Assembly: GCF_002367995.1 (NCBI RefSeq) | Contig: NZ_AP018207.1 | Location: forward strand, 1,426,001 to 1,490,000 | From: Calothrix brevissima NIES-22 | GTDB lineage: Bacteria > Cyanobacteriota > Cyanobacteriia > Cyanobacteriales > Nostocaceae | DNA length: 64,000 nt | Direction of reading: 5' to 3' | Shown: piece by piece, positions 7,967 to 16,971 of the stretch | How the letters are laid out: each line of letters opens with the position of its first letter | Position numbering within the stretch: position 1 is the first letter of the stretch | The notes under the pieces: generated by a model | Database searches by the model: none | Told to the model about the DNA's origin: nothing | The model's input: the letters and a program-made list of their open reading frames with translations, nothing else | Position numbers and translations under genes: made by a program

Positions 7967-8767
7967 CTATTTTGCTTGGAGATTTGCTTTGAGACTTTGG
8001 CAAAATTCCGCGATCGCATTTAACCCTGCTTCAGGTGTCCCTTCGGCTAAACGTTTGACAAAAGCGCTGCCCACAATTGCTGCATCTGCGCCCCAATCTC
8101 TCACTTGACGCGCTTGCTCTACTTGGGAAATTCCAAAGCCTACGCCAATTGGCTTATCTGTAAAATTACGTATTTCTTTGAGTAAATCTGAAACTCTTGT
8201 TTCTATCTGCGCTCTCATCCCAGTGACACCAGTAACACTGACTAAATAAATAAAACCTTGAGAAGCGCGAGCGATCGCTTCTATGCGTTCCACAGAACTA
8301 GTAGGTGCTATGAGTAAAATTAAGTCAATTCCTATCTTGCTAGCTGGTTCCAGTAACACAGCAGCTTCTTCCAAAGGTAAATCTGGTACTACCAAACCTG
8401 CTACCCCAGCTGCAGCAATTTCTTCGAGAAACTTATCAATTCCCCGATGCATAATTGGGTTGTAGTAAGTAAACAGGACGATAGGCGATTTTAAATCTGG
8501 AGTAGTTTTTTGCAACATTTCCAGTACTGCATCGAGGGTAGTTCCCCGTTCTAAGGCGCGGGTAGCAGCTGCTTGAATTACCGGGCCATCTGCCAAAGGA
8601 TCGGAGTAGGGAACTCCTAGTTCAATAATATCTGCTCCACTGCGGTCTAGAATTCGCAATGCGGCTGCCGTTGTTGCTAAATCTGGATCGCCAGCCGTAA
8701 TAAACGGAATCAGCGCGCATTCTTGATTGCGTCCTAGAGTTTCAAAGCAGTCGGAAATAGCAGTCAT
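7967..8767 (-). CDS. trpA: Tryptophan synthase alpha chain
   Basis: 266 residues, the usual TrpA length. It is a (beta/alpha)8 barrel that cleaves indole-3-glycerol phosphate to indole and glyceraldehyde-3-phosphate and passes indole to TrpB. Catalytic E49 ([17 protein letters not shown]) and D60 are at the canonical positions. The phosphate-binding loops GVTGMR and GFGIS (residues about 180-215) are intact. It follows ndhL and a DUF3007 gene on the minus strand with a 194-base gap, an order I know from other cyanobacteria. It is not in a trp operon. Confidence 0.97.
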   Translation of the reverse strand: MTAISDCFETLGRNQECALIPFITAGDPDLATTAAALRILDRSGADIIELGVPYSDPLADGPVIQAAATRALERGTTLDAVLEMLQKTTPDLKSPIVLFTYYNPIMHRGIDKFLEEIAAAGVAGLVVPDLPLEEAAVLLEPASKIGIDLILLIAPTSSVERIEAIARASQGFIYLVSVTGVTGMRAQIETRVSDLLKEIRNFTDKPIGVGFGISQVEQARQVRDWGADAAIVGSAFVKRLAEGTPEAGLNAIAEFCQSLKANLQAK

Positions 8768-8878
8768 TGGTCAAGATTCAAGAGTTAGTTGTCATATCCT
8801 ACCAAACAACGTACACCGAACCAACGACCAATCAACCTACAAAGGGAACTGTAAAAAATAAATTATTTCTTTTAAGTC

Positions 8879-8912
8879 GTTGACTGTTGACAGTTCACAG
8901 TTAACAGTCAAC
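8879..8912. repeat. Inverted repeat in the trpA upstream region
   Basis: GTTGACTGTT (8879-8888) and AACAGTCAAC (8903-8912) form a 10-bp perfect hairpin, and further GTTGA/TCAAC and AGTTCAC/GTGAAC pieces surround it. It lies between the DUF3007 gene and trpA. It is probably a dispersed intergenic repeat that could also act as a transcript hairpin between the two genes. Confidence 0.5.
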
Positions 8913-8961
8913 GCTCAACAGTGAACAATCGCTGCGGGAATATTGTTTTACTTGGAAGTTC

Positions 8962-9273
8962 CTAAGGTTGACTTTGTCTTTCCTGTTCAACTTCTGCTTG
9001 CAGCTTGGCTAGTTCTTCAGGGGTGAGTTCATCTAGCCGCTTTTGGAAAAACGCCTGTTCATAATCTTCGCGTTGTTGATGGTAGGTCATTTTTTTACCC
9101 ACCGCACGAAAAACATAGGTAGCTAGCCAACCCAGCAAACAACTGACTAGCAAGACTTGGCTCCAAATACCAGCTTGTTGATTATCTAAACCTACTAGCT
9201 GTAAGCCTAGATATGCTATGCCTCCAGCAACAAAAACGCCAAAGCCGATTCCTATAGCATCAATGCGTCGCAT
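8962..9273 (-). CDS. DUF3007 family membrane protein
   Basis: 103 residues with two membrane segments (about 7-28 and 36-57) and a charged, Glu/Gln-rich C-terminal helix containing EELAKLQAEVEQ. This matches the cyanobacterial/plastid-lineage DUF3007 family in length and layout. It sits 24 bases downstream of ndhL on the same strand and ahead of trpA. The conserved linkage with ndhL suggests a thylakoid role related to the NDH-1 complex, which is inference only. Confidence 0.85.
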   Translation of the reverse strand: MRRIDAIGIGFGVFVAGGIAYLGLQLVGLDNQQAGIWSQVLLVSCLLGWLATYVFRAVGKKMTYHQQREDYEQAFFQKRLDELTPEELAKLQAEVEQERQSQP

Positions 9274-9297
9274 GAGAATTATGACCTACCAATGTTG

Positions 9298-9510
9298 TTA
9301 AACTTCAATTTGTCGGCGCTGGGGTCGAATATTTACAAATGGCGATAAAACCAACAATCCTGGAAAGAAGAAGAACACCAGAAAGTACATGATGGTGCGC
9401 TCTATAGAACTAGCTGCATACCAGCGCAGTTTGAGATAAAACAGCACAGCCACTGGAAGAACTAACAAATAAGCTCCAGCCAAAGCCAGATACAGCAGGG
9501 CTACAATCAT
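9298..9510 (-). CDS. ndhL: NAD(P)H-quinone oxidoreductase subunit L
   Basis: 70 residues from ATG 9510 (an in-frame TTG at 9534 would add eight residues, but the NdhL family starts at MIVALLYL). It has two membrane segments (residues 1-23 and 37-58, [18 protein letters not shown]) separated by the conserved [11 protein letters not shown] loop, and the tail RPQRRQ. NdhL is a cyanobacteria/chloroplast-specific subunit of the thylakoid NDH-1 complex, needed for cyclic electron flow, respiration and CO2 uptake. It is the first gene of the ndhL-DUF3007 pair. Confidence 0.93.
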   Translation of the reverse strand: MIVALLYLALAGAYLLVLPVAVLFYLKLRWYAASSIERTIMYFLVFFFFPGLLVLSPFVNIRPQRRQIEV

Positions 9511-9588
9511 AATTTTCGCTTCTGTGATAGACAAGATGGTTGATTACATCTATTTTCCATCATAGGCTGAATGGCGAAATATGGATAA

Positions 9589-9639
9589 TGGGGCATGGGG
9601 CAATGGGGCATGGGGCATGGGGCATGGGGCATGGGGCAT
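9589..9639. repeat. GGGGCAT short tandem heptamer repeat
   Basis: About seven units of the heptamer GGGGCAT, one of them altered to GGGGCAA, typical of the short tandemly repeated sequences of Nostocales. It lies upstream of ndhL and creates a spurious minus-strand reading frame rich in Met-Pro-His-Cys. Confidence 0.9.
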
Positions 9640-9980
9640 ATAATTTTTTTGGGGTTGGTATTAGATATTGTTATCGACAAATTATTTGGCGGTGGTACTT
9701 GCAATTCATAATTTGATGTGTTAATTTTGTTAAGGCTTTTGCGAAAGGAGTTAAAGCTACCTAATTAAATAGGGATGCTACTCTTAGGTGGCGATCGCAA
9801 AAAAGCTAGTAAATACTGTTGTTAGTTCAACAAGTATTTGGCATAGTCACCAATTCAGTACAATTGCTTCTTGTCAACAAAATTATTAAATCTAGTTGCA
9901 CAAAAAACGTAATTAATGCTGAAATGTATGAGAGAGTATTTACTACCTCTCAATCAAATCAACTCCTAACTCAAAATTAG
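9640..9980. other. Intergenic region upstream of trnL
   Basis: 341 bases with no supported gene. It presumably contains the trnL promoter, but no convincing -35/-10 pair stands out. One HIP1 octamer near 9790 is the only recognisable motif. Confidence 0.5.
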
Positions 9981-10361
9981 GGGGGTGTGGCGGAATGGTA
10001 GACGCTACGGACTTAGATAACTGAGCCTTACTAGAGAAATCTTGTAAGTGTAAGCTCTCAAACTCAGGGAAACCTAAATCTGATTACAGACATGGCAATC
10101 CTGAGCCAAGCCCACAAGAACAGATGATGACTTTTAATTTTTGATTGGTGACAATCCAAAATTGAAAACTCAAAATCTCTGATTGCGGGAAGGTGCAGAG
10201 ACCCGACGGGAGCTACCCTAACGTTAAAGTCGAGGGTAAAGGGAGAGTCCAATTCTCAAAGCTGAAAGTTATGAAAACTAGTAGGCAGTAGCGAAAGCTG
10301 CGAGAGAATGAAAATCCGTTGATCGTAAAAGGTCGTGTGGGTTCAAGTCCCTCCACCCCCA
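9981..10361 (+). tRNA. trnL-UAA: tRNA-Leu(UAA), split by a group I intron
   Basis: The 5' exon is 9981-10014 (34 nt, starting GGGGGTGTGGCGGAATGG and ending after U34 of the anticodon). The 3' exon is 10311-10361 (AAAATCCGT..., T-arm GGTTCAAGTCC, acceptor CACCCCC, discriminator A). Together they make an 85-nt tRNA with a 7-bp acceptor stem, a long variable arm as expected for Leu, anticodon stem ACGGA/TCCGT and loop CTTAAAA. CCA is not encoded. The intron sits between the first two anticodon bases, the ancestral cyanobacterial and chloroplast position. Confidence 0.97.
10015..10310 (+). ncRNA. Self-splicing group I intron in trnL(UAA)
   Basis: 296 nt, inserted after U34 and ending in the conserved terminal G. 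Core elements are readable: the Q-like GGCAATCCTGAGCC (from 10094), the R-like GTGCAGAGACCCGACGGG (from 10193) and a following stem 'ctaccc...gagggta'. The region between Q and R (about 10113-10190) is the variable P6b arm. It includes TTTGATT and its complement AATCCAAA, in the style of the heptanucleotide-repeat P6b arms of Nostoc. There is no ORF or homing endonuclease inside. Confidence 0.95.
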
Positions 10362-10450
10362 TTAATGAATTCAAAATTAAATATTTGTGACTGTGATTTT
10401 ACCCATAACTTTGCCGCAACGGCAACCTTATGGGTAAAGTTGCAATTTGC

Positions 10451-11884
10451 TTAATTTATTTGCGAGTTAATTTTTTGAAGTAACTGTTCAACACGCTCAA
10501 CCATTTCTTTGTTTTCCTGCGCTTGAAACAATGCTTTGGCTTTATTGAGATGAACCACAGCTTCATCTCGTTGCTGTTGTCTATTCAGAGTAATGCCCAA
10601 ATTATAATAAGCGAATGCAGAGTTAGGATCTAAACTAATAGCTTTTTTATATTGCGCGATCGCTTCTTGGGGTTTACCTAAATCATCCAAAGTATTACCC
10701 AAACCTGTATAAGCTCGGCTATGATTGGGTTCTAGGCGAATGGTTTCTGTATACTCAGCAGCAGCTTCTTGTAATTTACCCCCCTCATATAAAGCTCTAG
10801 CTAAATCATAGTGAGCTTCTACATATTTAGGATCGAGACTGATAGCTTTTTTGTATTGTGCGATCGCTGCTTCAGTTTTACCTTGAGTGTACAGCACATT
10901 TCCTAATAAGTTATATCCTAAAGCCTGTTGTGGTTCTAGGCGAATAGCTGCTTGATACTCTTCTATCGCTGCTTCCAGCTTACCTAAATCTTGGTACGCA
11001 CTACCTAAATAATAACGAGCAGGTGCATATTTAGGATTGAGGCTAATGGCTTTTTTGTATTGGGCGATCGCTTCTTCTGCTTTACCTTGAGCGTATAAAG
11101 CATTACCCAATTTTGCATAAGTTGGCGCATAGTTGGGTTCTAGACGAATTGTTTCCGTATATTCACTAATAGCTGCGTCTAATTTACCTTGTTCGTAATA
11201 AGCAATTCCTAAGTGATAGTGAGCTTCAGGATATTTAGGTTCGAGTTTAATCGCCGTTTGATAATGAGCGATCGCTTCTGGGATTTTACCTTGATCGTAC
11301 AAAGCATTACCTAAAGCCGTATACCCTATGGGACTTTTTGGTTCTAGGCGAATCACCGTCTCAAACTCAACTATCGCTGCGGCTAATTTATCTTGATAGT
11401 ATAAAGCATTACCTAACTTATAATGAGCTTCGGCATTTGTGGGCGAAATAGCGATCGCTTTTTGATATTGTGCAATAGCATCATCTAGGCGATTGAGTCT
11501 TGTGAAAGTTAACCCCAAATGCAAGTATGCATCAGGATCTTTAGGATTAATACTAATTGCTTGACGATAACTCGCGATCGCTTCTTGAGGTTTACCTTGA
11601 TCGTCAAGGGTATTCCCTAAACCAATATAAGCCTGTGCATAGTTAGGTTCAATTTCAATCGCTTTCCGAAAAGCCGCTTCAGCGCCTTTTAAATCGCCTT
11701 GTGTATAGAGATTAATCCCCTGTTCAAAACTCGCGATCGCTTTTTTATTTTCCGCCCTTCCTACTTGAGATAAATTCAGTAATTTTGGAGAATCTGGGCT
11801 AAAATTTGTCGCCCAAGCAACATTAGCCTGAGTCAAACATAAACCAATAATTGCCGCAGGTAGCAGAGTTTGAATTTTGAGCAT
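10451..11884 (-). CDS. Exported TPR-repeat protein
   Basis: 477 residues from ATG 11884, which gives a good signal peptide (MLKIQTLLPAAIIGLCLTQ, cleavage after NVAWA); the frame extends upstream only to a TTG at 11935. The mature part is about eleven to twelve consecutive 34-residue TPR units with the W/L-G-Y/A-F-A-P pattern (for example AEAHYKLGNALYYQDKLAAA). They pair up as alternating 'AIAQYKKAIxLxPK' and 'EYTETIRLEPN' helices. It is a protein-binding solenoid, most likely periplasmic. No enzyme domain. Four or more HIP1 octamers lie inside the gene. It is transcribed alone, away from the tRNA. Confidence 0.88.
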   Translation of the reverse strand: MLKIQTLLPAAIIGLCLTQANVAWATNFSPDSPKLLNLSQVGRAENKKAIASFEQGINLYTQGDLKGAEAAFRKAIEIEPNYAQAYIGLGNTLDDQGKPQEAIASYRQAISINPKDPDAYLHLGLTFTRLNRLDDAIAQYQKAIAISPTNAEAHYKLGNALYYQDKLAAAIVEFETVIRLEPKSPIGYTALGNALYDQGKIPEAIAHYQTAIKLEPKYPEAHYHLGIAYYEQGKLDAAISEYTETIRLEPNYAPTYAKLGNALYAQGKAEEAIAQYKKAISLNPKYAPARYYLGSAYQDLGKLEAAIEEYQAAIRLEPQQALGYNLLGNVLYTQGKTEAAIAQYKKAISLDPKYVEAHYDLARALYEGGKLQEAAAEYTETIRLEPNHSRAYTGLGNTLDDLGKPQEAIAQYKKAISLDPNSAFAYYNLGITLNRQQQRDEAVVHLNKAKALFQAQENKEMVERVEQLLQKINSQIN

Positions 11885-11935
11885 AGTTGCTAATATACCT
11901 ATATCTTTAGTTAAGCTGACCTGAGTAATTTGCAA

Positions 11936-12384
11936 ATCATTTCATAATTTAATTTTTTCTACAATATCAATAGAAGATATTTTGATTTATTTAATTAAAT
12001 ATTAATTTTTATAACAATTCTCAATGATTTATCAAGCATAATAAATGCTGGGTAGATTTTTTTGGGTTGCATCAGATATAGCCGAAAAGTTTTATATCCA
12101 ATTAGTTGTGATATACCCTTCTTCTGTCACTTTCCGAGAGGGCGACCACTAGAACCCTGATGAGGCAATAAATACAAGCTATACTATTAGAAAAAAATGG
12201 GTCTTGTATTTGTTATTAGAAAAGAATTGTGCAATCGCTTGCTATACAAAAGCTCTGGAACTCAGAAATGAAAAATGTTTTCGGATAGTGACAGAACAGG
12301 GGTATCTGCCTAAAAGACCAAAGATCCCCGACTTCTTGAAGAAGTCGGGGATCTGAAATAACCCATTTTTCTCAGCGAATATTG
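11936..12384. other. Intergenic region with perfect palindrome
   Basis: 449 bases with no supported gene. The only structured element is the 33-base palindrome at 12322-12354, entered separately. Confidence 0.5.
12322..12354. repeat. Perfect 16-1-16 palindrome, dispersed repeat or bidirectional terminator
   Basis: AGATCCCCGACTTCTT, one G, then its exact reverse complement. This hairpin is common in Nostocales intergenic DNA. Here it stands 31 bases after the stop of the membrane TPR gene, so it could end the tocopherol operon transcript, although it has no clear U-tract. Confidence 0.7.
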
Positions 12385-12852
12385 TTACTTCAATTTCGCG
12401 TTCATCTTGGCTAAAAGCTGAGTAATTTTCTCAGCCTTTTCTGGTTGACGCTGCTTCTGTAATAATTCTTTCGCTTGTTGCAGATTATTTATCGCTGCTT
12501 GGCGCTGTTCTTGTTGCATTAGCACATTAGCTAACCGCAAGTATCCTTGAGGATTTTTCGGACTGTGACTAATTGCATCTTCATAACATGCTTTTGCTTC
12601 TGCAATGTTACCTTGCTCTCTTAAAACATCTCCTAACAGCAAGCGTACCATGTCATTAGTAGAATTCTGCGCCATAACTTGGCGAAAAGCCGCTTCTGCA
12701 CCTTGATAATCTTGCTGTTGATAAAGATTGACACCCTTTTGAAATAAATTAGAAGTCAGCAAAGTTTTGACAGCAAAATAAATCAAAAAAGCAATACTAG
12801 AAACTACTGCAACAATTGCCAAAACATCAGTTACGTGAAAGGTTTCTTGCAT
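12385..12852 (-). CDS. Membrane-anchored TPR protein in the tocopherol operon
   Basis: 155 residues: an N-terminal membrane helix (about 10-30, DVLAIVAVVSSIAFLIYFAV), then three TPR-like units (FQKGVNLYQQQDYQGAEAAF..., VRLLLGDVLREQGNIAEAKACYEDAI..., PQGYLRLANVLMQQEQRQAAI...) and a charged C-terminal helix. It starts 4 bases after the stop of the phytyltransferase gene, so it is almost certainly co-transcribed with it. Its role there is unknown. A scaffold for membrane-bound prenyl transfer is possible, and it may be an unrelated passenger. Confidence 0.8.
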   Translation of the reverse strand: MQETFHVTDVLAIVAVVSSIAFLIYFAVKTLLTSNLFQKGVNLYQQQDYQGAEAAFRQVMAQNSTNDMVRLLLGDVLREQGNIAEAKACYEDAISHSPKNPQGYLRLANVLMQQEQRQAAINNLQQAKELLQKQRQPEKAEKITQLLAKMNAKLK

Positions 12853-12856
12853 TTTT

Positions 12857-13792
12857 CTAAGCCAAAAGACAGGCGATAGGGAAAATCAAATACTCAATGA
12901 AAAACAGTTTCCAGATGAATTGGTAGAATTGGGTAATTGCTCGTTTTTCTTGTGTCTCTACGGCTAAACTGCGTACCCACATCAAGCACAGCACTACCAA
13001 ATGGGTAATGACTAAGAAAACAGGGTTAACTTCAGCTAAACGTAACACCCCGACTAAAATCATCCCTAAATAGCAAGTAGTCAATACCCAAAGCGCCAAA
13101 TTAAAGACTGCTTTCGGCCCTAGTTGAATGGTTAAGGTAGTGATATTGTATAAGCGATCGCCTTCCATATCGGGGATATCTTTAAAAATAGCGATCGCAA
13201 AAGTAAACACCAAAATAAACACCGTCAGCACCCAGACTGTGCCGGGAATCGATTGGTTTTGCTGTAACAACCAGCTAAAATGCAAAAACAAGCCTAAATT
13301 AACAATCGTTCCCCGCACCGAAAAAATACAAACAGCTGCCCAAAAAGGAAAGCGTTTTAAGCGCATTGGTGGTAAAGAATAAGCCGTACCAATAGCTAAA
13401 CTAATCGCTACCATTCCGAATAAAAAAGGGCCGTTAAACAAAGCAATTACTAATGCAAAAATCCCAGTAATCGCGACAATTAATTTACCTTGGGTAATCG
13501 AAAAAGCCCCGGAAGCTAGAGGAAGATGTGGCTTATTAATCTTGTCAATCTCAATATCTTCGAGTTGATTCAGCCCCACAATATAAACATTGCCACAGAA
13601 ACAAGCCAGCCAAGCTCCGAAAATATGTGTGAAGGAAAAATTACCATTATTACCAGCAGCGATCGCAATTAAATACAAAGCAAAGACACTTAAACTGGTA
13701 CCAATAATTGTGTGTGGGCGGGAAAACTGCCAAAAAGCATAAAGCCAGCGACCCCACACCCCAAAAGCCTTTTGTCCAGAAAACAGATTCAT
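12857..13792 (-). CDS. hpt: Homogentisate phytyltransferase (UbiA family)
   Basis: 311 residues, an eight- to nine-helix UbiA prenyltransferase. The first Asp motif is N75-x3-D79-x3-D83 in GLNQLEDIEIDKINKP, and the second is KDIPDMEGD near residue 204. Both are of the homogentisate phytyltransferase type (Synechocystis slr1736 family). The enzyme joins homogentisate and phytyl diphosphate in the membrane, the committed step of tocopherol synthesis. It overlaps by one base (TAATG) the stop of the upstream methyltransferase that finishes the same pathway, which strengthens the call over other UbiA enzymes such as MenA or chlorophyll synthase. Confidence 0.93.
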   Translation of the reverse strand: MNLFSGQKAFGVWGRWLYAFWQFSRPHTIIGTSLSVFALYLIAIAAGNNGNFSFTHIFGAWLACFCGNVYIVGLNQLEDIEIDKINKPHLPLASGAFSITQGKLIVAITGIFALVIALFNGPFLFGMVAISLAIGTAYSLPPMRLKRFPFWAAVCIFSVRGTIVNLGLFLHFSWLLQQNQSIPGTVWVLTVFILVFTFAIAIFKDIPDMEGDRLYNITTLTIQLGPKAVFNLALWVLTTCYLGMILVGVLRLAEVNPVFLVITHLVVLCLMWVRSLAVETQEKRAITQFYQFIWKLFFIEYLIFPIACLLA

Positions 13793-14634
13793 TATTTATT
13801 CCCACACAACAACCCAAACCGAATCAACCCGCGTTGATAACCGCTACGCATTAAACCTAGTGACAGCGCGCCGACAATCGTTGTCCAGCCAGCAGTTAAT
13901 AAACCCCATATTGCCTTGGGATTAAACGCCGAATCAATCACCACATCCCAAAATGGCGCGACAGCCATTGACCAATCAGCCGTGCGGATATTTTGTAAGG
14001 GGAGTTGATCCGCGATCGCTTTATACTCTGGTAAGGAAATCACGTAAGGTAAACAATACACCTGGTAAATTTCCTGCAGATGTTTTTGTTCATCAGCAGT
14101 CAACGGCGAATTATCAATTGGGCGATGACACCAAGTCACCATAATTAACTTACCGCCCGGTTTGAGTACTCGGTAGCACTCTTGCAGAAACTTAGTTTTA
14201 TCCGGCATGTGTTCGCCACTTTCCAAAGACCAAACCAAGTCAAAACTATTGTCTGCAAAGGGCATTTCTAGGGCATTAGCCACAAGAAACTGACTGCGAT
14301 CGCTCAAATTTAACTCTTGTGCCCGTTCAGTGGCTCTAGCGGCTTGTACGGGGCTGAGAGTAATTCCTGTAGCCCTAGCTTGAAACTTCTCAGCCAAGTA
14401 TAAAGAACTACCACCAATCCCACAGCCTACATCTAAAATGTTTGCCGCCGTTTCTACCTCTGCCCAATTCAGCAATTCTTCAATTAAATCAATCTGCGCC
14501 TGACGACGGTCTTTTTTATGCGTCCCATTCGGCCCGTAGTAGCCGTGGTGCATGTGTTCACCCCAAATGTCTTCCCAAAGACCGGAGGAGGAATCGTAAA
14601 ACTGCTGAATTTGTTGGTAAATTGTTGCACTCAT
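13792..14634 (-). CDS. Gamma-tocopherol C-methyltransferase
   Basis: 280 residues. It is a class I SAM-dependent methyltransferase with motif I ILDVGCGIGGSSLYLAE (66-82) and LVWSLESGEHMPDK and LKPGGKLIMVTWCHRP as later motifs. The N-terminus (GLWEDIWGEHMHHGYY) is that of the tocopherol/MPBQ methyltransferase group (VTE4/slr0089 type). Its one-base overlap with homogentisate phytyltransferase supports tocopherol as substrate: it would methylate gamma- to alpha-tocopherol. The tail (about 230-280) is hydrophobic and may dock on the membrane. First gene of a three-gene operon, ATG 14634. Methylation of another quinone intermediate cannot be excluded. Confidence 0.88.
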   Translation of the reverse strand: MSATIYQQIQQFYDSSSGLWEDIWGEHMHHGYYGPNGTHKKDRRQAQIDLIEELLNWAEVETAANILDVGCGIGGSSLYLAEKFQARATGITLSPVQAARATERAQELNLSDRSQFLVANALEMPFADNSFDLVWSLESGEHMPDKTKFLQECYRVLKPGGKLIMVTWCHRPIDNSPLTADEQKHLQEIYQVYCLPYVISLPEYKAIADQLPLQNIRTADWSMAVAPFWDVVIDSAFNPKAIWGLLTAGWTTIVGALSLGLMRSGYQRGLIRFGLLCGNK

Positions 14635-14785
14635 AAAGAAAGCAGTGTTAAGACGAAACAGAATTTAAATCAACATATTCGTAGGCTACCATGTGTGTTT
14701 TTAATTGAATAAGGGTGTTTTTGATTTTTGCAAGGTTAAACCCTATGCATACCCCTTTAACAAAATTTATGAATCTTACCCCGGT

Positions 14786-16120
14786 ATGACTGTTGCCCGT
14801 ACAATTTGTTTAGGCTTTTTAGCAGTCATCACTGTAGGAACTCTCCTACTGATGCTGCCTTTTTCAACTGCTAACGGTCATTGGAATGACCCCATTGTCG
14901 CCCTATTTACCTCAACATCTGCAGTTTGTGTAACTGGTTTATCGGTAGTCGATCCGGGCACATATTTTTCCTTTTGGGGTCAGTTTTTTATCGCCTTATT
15001 AGCGCAAATTGGTGGTTTAGGCTACATGACTACCACCACCTTTTTGATTTTGCTGATTGGGCGTAAATTTGACTTGCGAGATAAAATTGCCATTCAACAA
15101 GCCTTAGACCGAACCGGAATTAGTGGTAGCGCTCAAGTAATTCGCTCAATTATTGCTACTACCCTCATTTTTGAAATTACTGGAGTGTTTTTATTACTAC
15201 CAGCATTTGTCCCCGATCATGGTTGGGATAAAGGATTGTGGCTAGCAATTTTTCATAGTATTAATGCTTGGAATAATGCTGGTTTTAGTCTGTTTAAAGA
15301 TAACTTAATTGGCTATCAGTCATCTTTTCTAGTCGTCTTCACAATTACAACATTAATTATCTTTGGGGGGATTGGTTATCAGGTAATTTTAGAAATGTAC
15401 CTGTGGTTACGCGATCGCTTCTTAAAAAAAACAGCCTGCCAAATCTTATCCCTAGATTTTAAAGTCGCAACTAGCACCACATTATTACTTCTGTTTATTG
15501 GGACGATCGCCTTTCTCTCTATCGAGTTTAGAAATCCTCAAACCTTTGGCGGAATGAGTTTACGCGATCAGTTTTTATTAGCTTGGTTTCAATCTGTTAC
15601 CCCTAGAACTGCTGGATTTAACACAATTGACATTGGTAAAATGACCACTGCTGGTTTATTTATCACCATTGCGCTGATGTTTATTGGTGCTAGTCCTGGC
15701 GGTACTGGTGGCGGGATAAAAACCACAACATTGAGAATCCTTACTAGTTGTACGCAATCAATTCTCCAAGGTAAAGAAGAAGTATTGTTATATCAACGAA
15801 AAATAGCAATCAACCTGATTTTAAAAGCTGTCGGTGTGTTAGTTGGCTCTGTAGGGATGGTAATTTTATCTACAGTTTTAATTTCTCTCACCGATCCCAA
15901 ATTGGATTTTATCCAAATTCTCTTTGAAGTAGTATCAGCCTTTGCTACAGTCGGACTTTCCACCGGAATTACAGGAACAGTCTCCACAGCTGCCAAACTG
16001 ATATTAATTCTTACCATGTATGTCGGCCGGGTTGGCGTTCTCCTGTTGATGTCTGCTATCCTGGGCGATCCGCGCCCTACCCGCATTCACTACCCCGAAG
16101 AAAATTTGTTAGTGGGATAA
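14786..16120 (+). CDS. ktrB: K+ uptake channel subunit KtrB (TrkH/KtrB family)
   Basis: 444 residues from ATG 14786; an in-frame TTG at 14705 would add 27 residues not typical of the family. It is a membrane protein with four M1-P-M2 repeats. Selectivity-filter glycines are seen in SAVCVTGLSV, WNNAGFSL, SVTPRTAGFNT and FATVGLSTG, one per repeat. The third repeat is followed by the gate-loop sequence GASPGGTGGGIKTTT. With KtrA it forms a Na+-dependent K+ uptake system in the plasma membrane, important in osmotic stress. ktrA begins 155 bases downstream on the same strand. Confidence 0.95.
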   Translation: MTVARTICLGFLAVITVGTLLLMLPFSTANGHWNDPIVALFTSTSAVCVTGLSVVDPGTYFSFWGQFFIALLAQIGGLGYMTTTTFLILLIGRKFDLRDKIAIQQALDRTGISGSAQVIRSIIATTLIFEITGVFLLLPAFVPDHGWDKGLWLAIFHSINAWNNAGFSLFKDNLIGYQSSFLVVFTITTLIIFGGIGYQVILEMYLWLRDRFLKKTACQILSLDFKVATSTTLLLLFIGTIAFLSIEFRNPQTFGGMSLRDQFLLAWFQSVTPRTAGFNTIDIGKMTTAGLFITIALMFIGASPGGTGGGIKTTTLRILTSCTQSILQGKEEVLLYQRKIAINLILKAVGVLVGSVGMVILSTVLISLTDPKLDFIQILFEVVSAFATVGLSTGITGTVSTAAKLILILTMYVGRVGVLLLMSAILGDPRPTRIHYPEENLLVG

Positions 16121-16275
16121 TTAAAATCAATCTCACTATCGATCAATCCCCATAAAACCTCAGAAATAACCTGATAAAATTTACACTGATAGACCAAAAT
16201 ATTTTGGCGATATTTTTGGATCTCAGTGTAATTTTTTGCCCTAAACCCAGGGAGCGCTATTTAAGGATAAAACTT

Positions 16276-16971
16276 GTGAACCTTTCAGCATTAAGCTTTT
16301 TTCGCAGTTTACGTAAAGATAACCATCAATTTGCAGTGATTGGTTTAGGTCGTTTTGGTCGCTCTGTCTGTTCTACACTGCATAGATTAGGTTACGATGT
16401 CCTAGCTACAGATGTCGATCAAAAGCGCGTCTCCGAAGCATTAACAGAACAGATAGTTGGTCATGCTTTACAACTAGATTCTACAGAATCTGCGGCGCTC
16501 AAAGAAGCCGGAATTTTTGAATTTGATACTGTTATTGTCGCTATTGGTAACTATATTCAAGAAAGTATCATTACCACATTAAATGTCAAAGAAGGCGGCG
16601 TTCCCCATGTCGTAGCTAAAGCTTCTAGTGAAGTTCACCGCAAATTGTTAAAACGAGTGGGAGCAGATCATGTAGTATTTCCAGAATACGAAGCAGGTTG
16701 TGCTTTAGCACGCACCCTCACTAAACCATCAATATTAGAGCGGTTTGACCTCGACCCCGATAACAGTATTGTCGAAGTGATTGTTCCTGATGAATTTCAT
16801 GGTAAAACTATCACCGAATTGCAACTGCGTAATCGCTATGGGTTGAATTTATTAGCTGTGAGTCATGATGGTAAATTTCTCATTAATCCCGAACCGAATA
16901 AGCGCTTAGAAAGGGGTACAGCGATGGTAGTAATTGGCCATAATAAAGATATTAATCGCTTACCTATTTAA
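16276..16971 (+). CDS. ktrA: Ktr system regulatory subunit KtrA (RCK domain)
   Basis: 231 residues from GTG 16276, chosen because AAGGA lies 8 bases upstream at 16263-16267 and the length fits KtrA. A TTG frame from 16204 would add a poor leader. It has an RCK_N Rossmann fold with nucleotide motif VIGLGRFGRS and acidic ATDVD at the second strand end, then an RCK_C domain (about residues 150-231, VIVPDEFHGKTITELQLRNRYGLNL). It binds nucleotides and forms an octameric ring that gates KtrB. The neighbouring ktrB makes the pair complete. Confidence 0.95.
   Translation: MNLSALSFFRSLRKDNHQFAVIGLGRFGRSVCSTLHRLGYDVLATDVDQKRVSEALTEQIVGHALQLDSTESAALKEAGIFEFDTVIVAIGNYIQESIITTLNVKEGGVPHVVAKASSEVHRKLLKRVGADHVVFPEYEAGCALARTLTKPSILERFDLDPDNSIVEVIVPDEFHGKTITELQLRNRYGLNLLAVSHDGKFLINPEPNKRLERGTAMVVIGHNKDINRLPI

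Noticed and set aside
9507-9704. Minus-strand frame rich in Met-Pro-His-Cys upstream of ndhL
   Set aside because: Translation of the GGGGCAT heptamer array joined to the ndhL upstream region; no protein character.
10064-10252. Minus-strand frame inside trnL
   Set aside because: It lies within the group I intron, whose structure explains the sequence.
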